Shown: positions 53,658 through 64,000 of the stretch, one piece after another | Layout of the letters: each line of letters starts with the position of its first letter | Numbering within the stretch: position 1 is the stretch's first letter | NCBI RefSeq assembly: GCF_000152845.1 | Contig: NZ_CH902584.1 | Span: 419,239-483,238 of the forward strand | Length of the DNA: 64,000 bases | Direction of reading: 5' to 3' | Origin: Roseovarius sp. 217 | Lineage (GTDB): Bacteria; Pseudomonadota; Alphaproteobacteria; Rhodobacterales; Rhodobacteraceae | The notes under the pieces: generated by a model | The model's input: the letters and a program-made list of their open reading frames with translations, nothing else | Told to the model about the DNA's origin: nothing | Database searches by the model: none | Position numbers and translations under genes: made by a program

Positions 53658-55949
53658 TCAGAGCGCGACGCAATCGGCGAAATAGCACATCACGCCGTCC
53701 TCATCGACCTCATGCACCAGCCCATGAATATCGGTTTCAAAGCCCGGACATTCCTTGGCAAAGGCGCGGTTGAACCTGAGGTATTGCACGATGGTCTTGT
53801 TGAAGACCTCGCCGGGGATCAGCAGGGGGATGCCCGGCGGATATGGCGTGACGAGGCTGGTGGTGATGCGCCCCTCAAGATCGTCTATGGCGACACGTTC
53901 GGTGGTGCGGCGCGCGATATGGGCGAAGGCATCGCTGGGCGTCATGGCGGGGGTGAGGTCGCTCAGATACATGTCGGTCGAGAGGATCGCCACATCGTAT
54001 TTGGCGTAGAGCGCATGCACATGCTGGCAGAGATCCTGCAACCCCATGCTCTCATAGCGGGGCTGTTTGGTGCAAAACTCGGGCATGGCGCGCCACATCG
54101 GCTGGTTCTTGGCGTAGTCATCCTTGAACTGTTGCAGTGCGGTCAACAGGGTATTCCAGCGCCCCTTGGTGATGCCGATGGTGAACATGATGAAGAAACT
54201 GTAGAGGCCGGTTTTTTCGACCACGACGCCATGCTCTGCCAGATATTTGGTGACGATGGATGCGGGAATCCCGGTCGTTTCGAAGCGACCGTCGAGGTTG
54301 AGGCCCGGCGTGATGATCGTGGCCTTGATCGGATCGAGCATGTTGAAGCCGGGGGCCATTTCGCCGAAATCATGCCATGAATCCTCGCCATCGGAGGGTT
54401 GCACGCCATCGGCGTCGGTCCGTTCCAGCACCCAATCGTCAGCGTCGCCGATGCCCTCGTCCCCGAGCACATCCGGCCCCCAGACCTGAAACCACCAATC
54501 GTCCTCGCCAAATTCGGCATCGACCTTTTGCATAGCGCGGCGGAAATCGAGCGCCTCGGCGATGCTCTCCTCGACCAGCGCGGTGCCGGCGGGCGGCTCC
54601 ATCATCGCGGCGGCAACATCGCAGCTTGCGATGATGCTGTATTGCGGGCTGGTGCTGATGTGCATGAGATAGGCCTCGTTGAAGAGGTGGCGATCCAGTT
54701 TGGTTTTCTGGCTGTCCTGTACGAGAATATGGCTGGCCTGACTGATCCCGGCCAAGAGTTTGTGGATGGATTGGGTGACATAGGTCACGGAATGTTCGGG
54801 GCGGGCGCGGTTGCGGCCCATGGCGTGGAAATTGCTGTAGAACGGATGAAAGCTGGCGTGGGGCAGCCATGCCTCGTCAAAGTGGAAGTTCTCCACATAG
54901 CCGTCGAGCAGATCCTTGATGGTTTCGGTGTTGTAGAGAACGCCGTCATAGGTGGATTGCGTGAGGGTGAGGATACGCGGCTGCACGGTGTCGGGATCAA
55001 CCCCGGCCAAAAGCGGGTTGGCGCGGATCTTGGCCTTGATCGAGTCGATCTCGAATTCGCCGCGCGGGATCGGGCCGATGATGCCGAAATGGTTGCGGGT
55101 GGGGCGCAAAAAGACCGGGATTGCGCCGGTCATGATGATACTGTGCAGGATCGACTTGTGGCAGTTGCGGTCAACCACGACTACATCGCCGGGGGCGACG
55201 GTGTGATGCCAGACCATCTTGTTGGAGGTGCTGGTGCCGTTGGTCACGAAAAAGCAGTGATCGGCGTTGAATATGCGGGCGGCGTTGCGCTCGGATGCGC
55301 CGATGGCGCCGTCATGGTCGAGCAGTTGACCCAACTCTTCGACCGAATTGCAGACATCGGCGCGCAGCATGTTTTCGCCGTAGAACTGGTGATACATCTG
55401 GCCGATCGGGCTTTTGAGAAAGGCGACGCCGCCGGAATGGCCGGGGCAGTGCCACGAGTAAGAGCCGTCTTCGGCATAGTCGAGCAGCGCCTTGAAGAAC
55501 GGCGGCTGGATGCCTTCGAGATAGATCTTGGCCTCTCGGATGATGTGGCGGGCGACGAATTCCGGCGTGTCTTCGAACATGTGGATAAAGCCGTGCAACT
55601 CGCGCAGGACATCGTTGGGCAGGTGGCGGCTGGTCTTGGTCTCGCCATAGACATAGATCGGCACGTCGGAATTCTTGCGCCGGACTTCTTGAACGAAATT
55701 GCGCAGATTGGTGACAACCGGGTCGATGTCGGGGCCGGGGCTGAATTCCTCATCGTCGATCGACAGGACAAAGGCGCTGGCGCGCGATTGTTGCTGGGCG
55801 AATTGCGAGAGATCCCCATAGCTTGTGACACCCAAAACCTCGAATCCCTCGTCTTCTATGGCCTTGGCCATGGCGCGGATACCAAGACCCGATGAGTTCT
55901 CGGACCTGAAATCCTCGTCGATGATCACGATGGGAAAGTGGAATTTCAT
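53658..55949 (-). CDS. Orn/Lys/Arg decarboxylase (PLP fold type I)
   Basis: 763 residues, the length of inducible arginine, lysine and ornithine decarboxylases. An N-terminal receiver-like wing domain is followed by the PLP domain with CPGHSGGVAF, VTNGTSTSNK, HFDEAWLPHASFHPFY and SIHKLLAG (PLP Lys about 397). It converts a basic amino acid to its diamine or agmatine; which one cannot be told. Strong AGGAG-like sequence precedes ATG 55949. Confidence 0.9.
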   Translation of the reverse strand: MKFHFPIVIIDEDFRSENSSGLGIRAMAKAIEDEGFEVLGVTSYGDLSQFAQQQSRASAFVLSIDDEEFSPGPDIDPVVTNLRNFVQEVRRKNSDVPIYVYGETKTSRHLPNDVLRELHGFIHMFEDTPEFVARHIIREAKIYLEGIQPPFFKALLDYAEDGSYSWHCPGHSGGVAFLKSPIGQMYHQFYGENMLRADVCNSVEELGQLLDHDGAIGASERNAARIFNADHCFFVTNGTSTSNKMVWHHTVAPGDVVVVDRNCHKSILHSIIMTGAIPVFLRPTRNHFGIIGPIPRGEFEIDSIKAKIRANPLLAGVDPDTVQPRILTLTQSTYDGVLYNTETIKDLLDGYVENFHFDEAWLPHASFHPFYSNFHAMGRNRARPEHSVTYVTQSIHKLLAGISQASHILVQDSQKTKLDRHLFNEAYLMHISTSPQYSIIASCDVAAAMMEPPAGTALVEESIAEALDFRRAMQKVDAEFGEDDWWFQVWGPDVLGDEGIGDADDWVLERTDADGVQPSDGEDSWHDFGEMAPGFNMLDPIKATIITPGLNLDGRFETTGIPASIVTKYLAEHGVVVEKTGLYSFFIMFTIGITKGRWNTLLTALQQFKDDYAKNQPMWRAMPEFCTKQPRYESMGLQDLCQHVHALYAKYDVAILSTDMYLSDLTPAMTPSDAFAHIARRTTERVAIDDLEGRITTSLVTPYPPGIPLLIPGEVFNKTIVQYLRFNRAFAKECPGFETDIHGLVHEVDEDGVMCYFADCVAL

Positions 55950-56000
55950 AGACTTCTCCTTTCGGGAGACAGCGGGTGGACAGGCGCGCCAAGCAGAGCG

Positions 56001-56029
56001 GGAAACCCCCCGGGTGCCCGGAGGTTTCC
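56001..56029. terminator. Hairpin between ABC permease and decarboxylase genes
   Basis: GGAAACC and GGTTTCC arms with inner CCCGGG/CCCGG pairing around TG form an imperfect stem. It lies 52 bases upstream of the decarboxylase start and 108 bases past the permease stop. It could end the ABC operon or shape the decarboxylase leader. Confidence 0.4.
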
Positions 56030-56136
56030 GACTCTTGCGTGTTTCTTTCTGTTGCGTGGGGTGAGGTCAAGCCCTGTGACCAAGCGGCGCGGCCGCTTTG
56101 CGCCGATGTGGCACCGTTGGGCGGCGGGCCTTGGGG

Positions 56137-58092
56137 TCAGAGCCCCAAGGCGCGGCGGCGGCTGTCGGCCATGCGATTGAGCAGGTGATCGGCCATCAGC
56201 CCGATGAAGGCCACGGCAAAGCCCAGAACAAGCCCCTTGCCCACATCGGTGGAACTGAGGGCGCGTTGCATTTCCTGCCCGAGATCCTGCGTGCCGATAA
56301 AGGCCGCGATGATCACCATGAAGAGCGAGAACATCAGCGATTGATTGACCCCGACCATGATGGTGGGAAAGGCCAGCGGCAGGCGGACGTGGCGCAGGCA
56401 TTGGGCGCGGGTGGCCCCCGACATATCCGCCGCCTCGATCATCGCCTCGGGCACGCCGCGCAACCCCTCGATGGTGTAGCGGATCAGCGGCACGGCAGCA
56501 AAGAGCACCACCGCCCCCACCACCGCCACGTCATTGACGCCAAAGAGCATGATCACCGGAATGAGGTAGATAAAGCTGGGAAAGGTCTGAAGACTGTCGC
56601 AGAGAAGAAGCACGCGTTTGGCCCGCGTCTCATAGCGTGCGGCCCAGATACCAAGCGGAAAGCCAAAGCTGGTCGCGACCGCAACGGCCACAAGCACGGT
56701 GTAGACCGTGATCATGGCACGATCCCACCAGCCGGTGAGGGCGATATAGCCGAAGAACCCGAGACAGATCAGCGCCGAGCGCCAGCCGCCCACGGCAAAG
56801 CCGGCCGCGGCGAGCAGCGCCAGAACCGCCGTGTAGGGCAACCACAAGAGCGCGTCGCGCACCGGGATGAGAACCCAGGTGATCAGGAACCAGCGCAGCC
56901 ATTGGGTGACGGGATCAACCGTCACGATCACCCAAGTCATCATTGCATCGAGCGGGTCCGCCACCGAGAGCGATTGCCCGCGCCCGACCTCTGCAAAGAA
57001 GGGCACCAGTGCGGAGAGGGCAAAGCCCGCGACCATCAGCCCGGCCCAGGTTGTCAGCACGCGGTGTCGCGTCCCCCAGCCGATCCCCGGTTCGTGGTGG
57101 GTGGGCTGACGTTCGGCCCAAGCCTTGGAACAGCGGTCGAGGGTCACCGCGAGCAAGACGATGGTGATGCCGATTTCGATGGAGCGCCCAATCTTGAGCG
57201 CCTGCAACAGTTGCAGGAGTTTCTGACCCAGCCCCGGCATGCCGATAAAGCTGGCCAGAACGACCATCGCCAGACATTGCATGATGACCTGATTGACGCC
57301 CACCAGAATTTCGGTGCGGGCGGTCGGGATGCGCACGCGCGTCATCAATTGCCAGCCGGTGCTGCCGCACATCTTGCCGCTCTCGATCACCTCGGGCGGC
57401 ACCTTGCGCAGACCCAACAGGGTCATGCGGATCATCGGAGGCACTGAAAAGATGATGGTGACGATTGCCCCCGCCTTGGGTCCGACGCCGATGAACACCA
57501 CCACGGGAATCATATAGGCGAAATGCGGCAATGATTGCGCGATGTTGAGGATCGGGTTCATCACCGCCTCGACCCTGTGCCACCGCCATGCGGCGATCCC
57601 CATCAAGAGGCCCATCAGCACCGAAAACGGGGCGGCCACGACGATGACCGACAGGGTTTCCATGGCCCAGGTCCATTGCCCCATGAGGGCGATCCAGACG
57701 AAGGTGCCCCCCGCCAGCAGCGCCAGACGCCGGCCGCCCAGCCAATAGCCAAGACAGGCGGCGGTGAGGGCCACGACCGACCACGGCAGCGGGCCAAGGC
57801 GCGGCCAGCGGTTCTTGCCGTAGAGGATATTGGCGGTGACATCGAGCAGCCATTCAATGCCATCGGCAAAGGCGCGGGTGACATGGATCAGCCCCAGATC
57901 ATCGCGCAGCCATGTGAAAAACGCATTGATCCAATCCGCCAGCGGCAGGATCAGGATTTCGGCGGGACGCATGAGCGCGTCGGGGAGGATCGGACGGGCA
58001 AGGACAAGACAGACCGCGACGGCCAGAATTGCCCAAGCGGGGTTGAGCCGCGGTTTGGCGGGCGACGGAAGGGGAAGCGCGCTCTCGCTCAT
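56137..58092 (-). CDS. ABC transporter permease, two fused BPD domains (ProU/TMAO type)
   Basis: 651 residues with about a dozen membrane segments in two homologous halves. Each half has an EAA-type loop: IESGKMCGSTGWQLMTRVRIP in the first and IEAADMSGATRAQCLRHVRLP in the second, the contact sites for the ATPase. ProW-type permeases normally have one such half, so this is a fused dimer. It overlaps the ATPase gene by 4 bp and is the third gene of the binding protein-ATPase-permease operon. Confidence 0.88.
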   Translation of the reverse strand: MSESALPLPSPAKPRLNPAWAILAVAVCLVLARPILPDALMRPAEILILPLADWINAFFTWLRDDLGLIHVTRAFADGIEWLLDVTANILYGKNRWPRLGPLPWSVVALTAACLGYWLGGRRLALLAGGTFVWIALMGQWTWAMETLSVIVVAAPFSVLMGLLMGIAAWRWHRVEAVMNPILNIAQSLPHFAYMIPVVVFIGVGPKAGAIVTIIFSVPPMIRMTLLGLRKVPPEVIESGKMCGSTGWQLMTRVRIPTARTEILVGVNQVIMQCLAMVVLASFIGMPGLGQKLLQLLQALKIGRSIEIGITIVLLAVTLDRCSKAWAERQPTHHEPGIGWGTRHRVLTTWAGLMVAGFALSALVPFFAEVGRGQSLSVADPLDAMMTWVIVTVDPVTQWLRWFLITWVLIPVRDALLWLPYTAVLALLAAAGFAVGGWRSALICLGFFGYIALTGWWDRAMITVYTVLVAVAVATSFGFPLGIWAARYETRAKRVLLLCDSLQTFPSFIYLIPVIMLFGVNDVAVVGAVVLFAAVPLIRYTIEGLRGVPEAMIEAADMSGATRAQCLRHVRLPLAFPTIMVGVNQSLMFSLFMVIIAAFIGTQDLGQEMQRALSSTDVGKGLVLGFAVAFIGLMADHLLNRMADSRRRALGL

Positions 58093-59120
58093 GTGTGGCC
58101 CCCGAGCAGGATGTCGAGCGCCTCTTGTCGGTTGAGGGTGCCGGTAATGCGGCCTGTGTCATCGGCGACGGGCAGGATTTCACGCGGATCGTTGATCAGG
58201 AGGCGCGCAAGGGCACGGATCGTGGATTTTCCGGCGACGGGCAGCCCCTCGGGCCGGGTGCCATTGATCGGGCGGGCAAGGCCAGAGGCATGCACGACGC
58301 GCGCCTTTTCGATCTCTTCGGTGAATTTGCGGACATAATCGGTCGCCGGGTTCAGGACGATCTGATCCGGGGTGTCGCATTGCTCGACCGCGCCGTCCTT
58401 CATGATGGCGATGCGGTCGGCCAAGCGGAGCGCCTCGTCGAAATCATGGGTGATAAAGACGATGGTCTTGCCCAGCAACTCTTGCAGGCGCAGGAATTCG
58501 TCCTGCATCTCGCGGCGAATGAGCGGATCGAGCGCCGAAAACGGCTCGTCCAGAAACCAGATATCCGGCTCGATGGCGAGAGAGCGGGCGATGCCGACGC
58601 GCTGTTGCTGGCCACCGGACAATTCGCGCGGAAAGTAATCCTCGCGCCCGCCGAGCCCCACCAATTCGATCACCTCCAGCGCGCGTTTGCGGCGGGTGGC
58701 GCGGTCCTGCCCGCGCATTTCCAGCGGAAAGGCCACATTTTCCAACACGGTGCGATGCGGCAAAAGGCCGAAGCTCTGGAACACCATGCCCATCTTGTTG
58801 CGCCGCAGGTCGATCAGCTGTTTCTCAGAGAGCGCGCCGATGTCCTGCCCCTCGACCGACACAGTACCGCCGGTGATCTCGATCAGGCGCGAGAGGCAGC
58901 GCACAAGGGTGGATTTGCCGGAGCCGGACAGGCCCATGATCACCAGCATCTCGCCGCGCGCGATATCGAGCGAGACATCACGCACCGCCGAGATATAGCC
59001 CGCCTGACGAATGGCATCAAAGCCGGGATCGGTCCTGAGGCCCTTGAGATAGGACTCGGGCGACGGGCCGAACAATTTCCAGACATTGCGGCATGAGATC
59101 ACGGGTTCAGACACCGGCAC
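58089..59120 (-). CDS. ABC transporter ATPase with C-terminal CBS-like domain (ProV type)
   Basis: 343 residues from GTG 59120, preferred because AAGGGGG lies 6 bases before it; an ATG at 59147 would add 9 residues. Walker A GLSGSGKST, signature LSGGQQQRVGIA and Walker B WFLDEPFSALD are all present. A CBS-like segment (INDPREILPVADDTGRITG) ends the protein, as in ProV/OpuAA. The family takes up betaine-like osmolytes. Confidence 0.9.
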   Translation of the reverse strand: MPVSEPVISCRNVWKLFGPSPESYLKGLRTDPGFDAIRQAGYISAVRDVSLDIARGEMLVIMGLSGSGKSTLVRCLSRLIEITGGTVSVEGQDIGALSEKQLIDLRRNKMGMVFQSFGLLPHRTVLENVAFPLEMRGQDRATRRKRALEVIELVGLGGREDYFPRELSGGQQQRVGIARSLAIEPDIWFLDEPFSALDPLIRREMQDEFLRLQELLGKTIVFITHDFDEALRLADRIAIMKDGAVEQCDTPDQIVLNPATDYVRKFTEEIEKARVVHASGLARPINGTRPEGLPVAGKSTIRALARLLINDPREILPVADDTGRITGTLNRQEALDILLGGHT

Positions 59121-59149
59121 GCGACACCCCCTTGTTATAAATGGCAAAA

Positions 59150-59177
59150 CCTCACCCGTGGCAGATCACGGGTGAGG
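59150..59177 (-). terminator. Intra-operon terminator/attenuator hairpin
   Basis: A perfect 11-bp stem, CCTCACCCGTG / CACGGGTGAGG, with a 6-base loop, followed on the minus strand by TTTT. It lies between the binding-protein gene and the ATPase gene. It would let the binding protein be made in excess, as is common for ABC operons. Confidence 0.75.
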
Positions 59178-59194
59178 TGGGATTCAGGGCGGGA

Positions 59195-60295
<1,101 letters not shown>

Positions 60296-60997
60296 GTGGC
60301 AAGAGCGGCCCATATCGTGATCATCGAGGATGAACCCGTCACCCGCACGACGCTGGCGGAGTATCTCAGATCGCATGGCTATACGGTCACCGCCTTTGAC
60401 AGTGCCGAGAAGGCCGATCCGATGCTGGCCAGCGACCGCGCCGACCTTTTGCTGGTGGATATCACACTGGATGGCAAGGACGGGTTACAGATCACCCGTG
60501 AGCAACGCGCGCGCTCGGATATCGGCATCATCCTGACCACCAGCCTCAGCGATGACGTGGATCGGATTGTCGGGCTGGAACTGGGGGCGGATGATTACGT
60601 CTGCAAGCCGTTCAATCGCCGTGAATTGTTGGCCCGGATCAAGAACCTGTTGCGGCGCACCGAGGCGCAGCGCCGCTTTTCACGTCAGAACGTGCGGTTT
60701 CACGGCTATGCCTTTGCCTTTGCCACCCGCCAGTTGATCGCACCGGATGGCGAGCCAATCCGGATCACGCGGGCCGAATTCGAGGTGCTGGCGGAGTTGC
60801 TGCGCCATCCCGGCGAAGTTCTGGGCCGCGAGCGGCTGATGACGGTGATCACCCATCGCCAGCAGCATCCCGACACGCGCACCGTCGATGTCATCATCCG
60901 CCGCCTGCGCACAAAACTGGAAGAAGACGCCAGCGCGCCACGGTTCATCACCACCGCGCATGGCGAGGGTTATGTGTTCACCGCCACTTTGGACTGA
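60296..60997 (+). CDS. OmpR-family response regulator, TorR-like
   Basis: 233 residues from GTG 60296 (AGAGGG 7 bases upstream), which gives the normal length; an upstream frame from 60182 would add 38 residues outside the fold. The receiver has IIEDEP, phospho-acceptor Asp in LLLVDITLDGKDG and CKPFN. The C-terminal winged helix has RAEFEVLAELLRHPGEVLGRERL and TVDVIIRRLRTKLEED. It converges on, and overlaps by 28 bp, the TorS-like kinase gene. Confidence 0.9.
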   Translation: MARAAHIVIIEDEPVTRTTLAEYLRSHGYTVTAFDSAEKADPMLASDRADLLLVDITLDGKDGLQITREQRARSDIGIILTTSLSDDVDRIVGLELGADDYVCKPFNRRELLARIKNLLRRTEAQRRFSRQNVRFHGYAFAFATRQLIAPDGEPIRITRAEFEVLAELLRHPGEVLGRERLMTVITHRQQHPDTRTVDVIIRRLRTKLEEDASAPRFITTAHGEGYVFTATLD

Positions 60998-63897
60998 GGG
61001 GCGGCTGTCAGGTCATCAAGCGCCTGTATGACTGTGCGGCGCGCCTGTGCGATTTCCTCGGGAAAAGCGGCGAGCGCCGTCGCCACGGGGGTCAGATCGC
61101 CCGACCGGGCGGCGGCTTCGATCTGTTTCAAACAGGCAGAGAGACCGGGCAGGCTGAAATTGCCTGCCGCCCCCTTCATCCGGTGTGCGACCTTGGCGGC
61201 GCGGGCGGTGTCGCGGTTGTCCACGGCCTCTTGCAGGGCGGTCGCATCCGAGGTGAGGCCGTCTAGATAGAGGTGAATTGCCTCGACGGTCTGCTCCCGA
61301 CCGAGATCAGCAACCATGCTGCCCAGAACATCACGCGGCCCGCTCGCCAGCCAGGAGAGCGACCGGGGCGAGAGGAACACGCCGCGCCGCTGTCCGCCTG
61401 TGACCTGTTCCAGCGCCGCAACCAGGCGTTCGGGCGAAACCGGCTTGGCCACAAAGCAATCCATCCCGGCATCGAGCTGTTCCTCGACCTCGTCGTCCTG
61501 AACATGGGCGGAGATGCCGATGATCGGCAGGCTGCGCCCGACGGGCATGGCGCGGATGCGGCGCGTCGCCTCTGTGCCCGAAAGACCCGGCAGGTTGACA
61601 TCCATCAGCACCAGATCAAAGCGCTCGGCAGTGAGCAGCGCGAGCGCCGCCTCGGCGCTGTCGACGCAGACCGCTGTGTGACCCATCCGTTCGAGATAGC
61701 TGCGCGCGACCATCTGGTTGACCTCGTGATCCTCGACGATGAGCGCATGCAGGCTGCGGTCACCGCGCACCGGGGTCCAATCCGGCGGAGTTTCGGTTAG
61801 TCCGGCGGCATCGGCCAGGTCGAAATCGGCCATGAAGGTAAAGACCGAGCCGACGTTCGGCGTGCTCTCGACACGGAGCGCACCCCCCATCACCTCGGCG
61901 AATTTGCGGCAGATCGCGAGGCCAAGCCCGGTGCCACCATAGCGCCGTGCGGTCAGCCCGTCCTCTTGCTCGAACGCCTCGAAGATGCGCTGGCGCGCCT
62001 GTGCCGAAATGCCCTTGCCGGTGTCGCTGACCTCAAGGATCAGGGTGACACGCCCGGCCCCGGCGGGCCGCACGCGCAGCCGCAGCACCACCTCGCCCTC
62101 TTCGGTGAACTTGACCGCGTTCGAGACGAGATTGAACAGAATCTGGCGCAGCTTGGCCATATCGCCCAGCACTGCGGCGGGGGCATCCTCGGGCAGATCG
62201 AGCCAGAGCACGATGCCCTTCTCCCGCGCGCCGGGGTCGAGCAGGGTCACGATCAGATGCATCACCTCGGTGATGGAAAAAACCGCGCGTTCCTCATGGG
62301 CGCCGCTGAGTTCGGTTTTGGAATAGTTGAGGATGTCGTTGAGGATGGTCAGCAGGCTCTCGCCCGAGGCACGGGCGGCGCGCAGCTGCTCGAGTTGCGC
62401 CTCAGAAAGACCATCTGCCGAAAGATTGCGCAGCATCCCCAGAACCCCATTCATCGGCGTGCGGATTTCATGGCTCATCATCGCGAGGAATTCGGATTTG
62501 GCGCGGTCCGCGGCCTCGGCCTTTTGGCGGGCCACCGCATGCGCCTCGACCTCGCCGCGCAGTTGTTCGGTTTTCTCGGCCACCAACTCTTGCAGGGCGG
62601 TGCGGTGGCGGTTGAGTTCTTCTTCGTTGCGGCGGCGGGCCTCTTCGAGATTGCGGTTGGCGATGGCCTGACGGCGAAACACCTCGACCGCGCGTTCCAT
62701 GCCGGCGATCTCGTCGCTGCCACGCGGGGCCACACGCATATCCAGCTGACCGGCGGCCAGTCGGGTCATCATGTCCGAGAGATTGTCGAGACGCCGCGAG
62801 ATATTGCCGCGCACGTAGAACCACAGCACGCCCAGCGACAGCAAGAGCGCGAGAGCCGCAGCGCCGGCGCTGCGCAACCGGGTGGCGCGGATCACCTCCA
62901 TCGACGTGGTCCCGGCAAAGAGCGCATCCGCCTGCACGCGCGTGGCAAGATCCGTCACCGCGCCATGCAACCGTGTGGCCGAGACCCGGAGCGCCGCCTG
63001 TTCGCTGTCGATCTGGCGTTCCAATTGCAGGATGCCATCGGTCAGCCCCAGCAGCCCCTGCCCGCCTGCGGGATCACTGAGTGGCAGGATGGTGGCCAGC
63101 AGCGTCTGCGCCTGCGCGGCACGGCCCGGATCACGGATCGCCGCCACGCGGCGTGCGACGATTTCAGTGCGTTCCCGCAGATTGGCGCTGATCGAGGCGA
63201 GATCGGTCGGTTCGGTCAAGGTGGCGATGCGGTTGAAGAGAAGCCCGATTTCGGCAGTGCGCGAGCGCAATTCGAACATCAGACCGAGTTGGAAGAGATC
63301 AACCTCGATCAGCTTGTCCAGCGTGGCAAGGCGCGAGGAGGTGCCGGGCGCGCCGCTGTCGTATTCATAGAGGTTCGAAATCACCGCCGCGGTGCCCATT
63401 TCGGCATTGGCGACCAGCGTGTCGGCCATGTTCAAGAGCGCGGAGGTCGCGCCGAGGGCGCGGTTCAGACCCTCCTCCCGCGCCTGCACCAGCGAGAGGC
63501 GCTGTTTCACCAAGCGGTCAAGTTCGGCGATACCGTCCTTCATGGCGGCGACGGCGCGGGTCATATCGCCGCCGGTGCCACCATGTTCGGATTGAAACCG
63601 GGTGAGGTGATCCGAAAGCGCCGCCACCCGCGCGCTGAGATAGGCGGCGCGGTCGCGGCGTGCGGCCTCGTCATCCACCGCAGCCAGTTCCGGGGCGACG
63701 GTGATGATGGCCGAGCTTTCTTCGGTAAAGCGGCGCATGTCCGACAGGACCGGGATCGAGTTTTCATAGAGCTGTTGTTGCGCGCGGGTGACATCGCGCA
63801 GTTCAAACCAGCCGAAAAACCCCGCAAGCGCCGGCAGCCCGGCGATCACGAGAAACGCCGCGAGCAGTCGCGCGCCCAATCCGGTTCTGGTTCTCAT
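60970..63897 (-). CDS. Hybrid sensor kinase with REC and Hpt domains, TorS-like
   Basis: 975 residues. TM1 at about 9-30, a periplasmic helical sensor at 31-340, TM2 at 342-363, HAMP to about 415, a coiled linker, HisKA with SHEIRTPMNG (His about 476), and ATPase boxes NLVSNAVKF, DTGKGIS and GTGLGL. The receiver has Asp about 766 in LMDVNLPG, and the Hpt domain has VAHRMKGAAGN (His about 905). This is the TorS domain order. The neighbouring regulator and methylamine-type transporter suggest TMAO or a related compound as signal. In E. coli TorS works with TorT; no torT-like gene is in the window. Confidence 0.9.
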   Translation of the reverse strand: MRTRTGLGARLLAAFLVIAGLPALAGFFGWFELRDVTRAQQQLYENSIPVLSDMRRFTEESSAIITVAPELAAVDDEAARRDRAAYLSARVAALSDHLTRFQSEHGGTGGDMTRAVAAMKDGIAELDRLVKQRLSLVQAREEGLNRALGATSALLNMADTLVANAEMGTAAVISNLYEYDSGAPGTSSRLATLDKLIEVDLFQLGLMFELRSRTAEIGLLFNRIATLTEPTDLASISANLRERTEIVARRVAAIRDPGRAAQAQTLLATILPLSDPAGGQGLLGLTDGILQLERQIDSEQAALRVSATRLHGAVTDLATRVQADALFAGTTSMEVIRATRLRSAGAAALALLLSLGVLWFYVRGNISRRLDNLSDMMTRLAAGQLDMRVAPRGSDEIAGMERAVEVFRRQAIANRNLEEARRRNEEELNRHRTALQELVAEKTEQLRGEVEAHAVARQKAEAADRAKSEFLAMMSHEIRTPMNGVLGMLRNLSADGLSEAQLEQLRAARASGESLLTILNDILNYSKTELSGAHEERAVFSITEVMHLIVTLLDPGAREKGIVLWLDLPEDAPAAVLGDMAKLRQILFNLVSNAVKFTEEGEVVLRLRVRPAGAGRVTLILEVSDTGKGISAQARQRIFEAFEQEDGLTARRYGGTGLGLAICRKFAEVMGGALRVESTPNVGSVFTFMADFDLADAAGLTETPPDWTPVRGDRSLHALIVEDHEVNQMVARSYLERMGHTAVCVDSAEAALALLTAERFDLVLMDVNLPGLSGTEATRRIRAMPVGRSLPIIGISAHVQDDEVEEQLDAGMDCFVAKPVSPERLVAALEQVTGGQRRGVFLSPRSLSWLASGPRDVLGSMVADLGREQTVEAIHLYLDGLTSDATALQEAVDNRDTARAAKVAHRMKGAAGNFSLPGLSACLKQIEAAARSGDLTPVATALAAFPEEIAQARRTVIQALDDLTAAPQSKVAVNT

Positions 63898-64000
63898 CCG
63901 GTCCGTCCCTGATCCGCCAGCTTTCTTGCAGTCCTGTCCGGACAGATTATAGTAATTTTCTGCGGAGGAGTGATATTTTCATGCAAAGAATAATAGCCTG
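63898..64000. other. Upstream region of the TorS-like gene, window end
   Basis: About 100 bases. It should contain the start of the kinase promoter region. No gene seen before the window ends. Confidence 0.4.

Noticed and set aside
54399..55895. Plus-strand open frame of 498 codons
   Set aside because: Antisense shadow of the Orn/Lys/Arg decarboxylase gene.
56128..56151. GCCTTGGGG/CCCCAAGGC hairpin at the permease stop
   Set aside because: Overlaps the final codons and has no T-run; not supported as a terminator.
61966..63912. Plus-strand open frame of 648 codons
   Set aside because: Antisense shadow of the TorS-like kinase gene.

Overview
The window reads as a chromosome segment of a marine alphaproteobacterium of the Rhodobacterales (Roseobacter group). 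Reasons: generally high G+C; short gene gaps and many ATGA start/stop overlaps; a betaine-type ABC transporter with a fused double permease beside a TorS/TorR-like pair; a trpS / rhomboid-like / murJ neighbourhood; dnaE2, rppH and rsmD. This assignment is inference from gene content; no 16S rRNA gene or tRNA was seen.

Region 1 (1-10.7 kb): a 5'-truncated HExxH metallopeptidase and a CpXC-domain protein, then a minus-strand operon of a two-partner secretion transporter (TpsB), a 1669-residue exoprotein with GLUG and MBG repeats (TpsA), and a signal-peptide-bearing caspase-fold protein with Sel1 repeats.

Region 2 (10.7-24.2 kb): a signalling island of visibly lower and uneven G+C. It holds three paralogous response regulators (REC plus what looks like a degenerate GGDEF domain), one single-domain receiver, a receiver stub, a free Hpt protein, two non-hybrid histidine kinases with almost the same phosphorylation helix, a FeeM-like N-acyltransferase with a methyltransferase, and a second caspase with a lipoprotein. 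Three eroded IS3-family transposase fragments are scattered through it. This is the best candidate for an undescribed system: a phosphorelay network next to genes that could make an N-acylated, methylated small molecule.

Region 3 (24.2-40.9 kb): a surface-polysaccharide locus. It has a GT2-GT2-left-handed-beta-helix protein, a methyltransferase, an SDR epimerase, a GT4, a pyruvyltransferase-family protein, GDP-fucose synthesis (manC, fcl, gmd), a sulfotransferase broken by one amber codon, an intact sulfotransferase, a GT10 fucosyltransferase, and two coiled-coil proteins sharing a C-terminal SWRLT motif. The expected product is a fucosylated, probably sulfated and otherwise decorated glycan.

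Region 4 (40.9-64 kb): mostly housekeeping. It holds rsmD, an FAD reductase, a peroxiredoxin, a C-terminally short orphan dnaE2, rppH, a GST, trpS, a rhomboid-like protein lacking its catalytic residues, murJ, an orphan Phd-type antitoxin, a glutamine-synthetase-like ligase convergent with an Orn/Lys/Arg decarboxylase, and a betaine/TMAO-type ABC transporter divergent from a TorR-like regulator and its TorS-like kinase.
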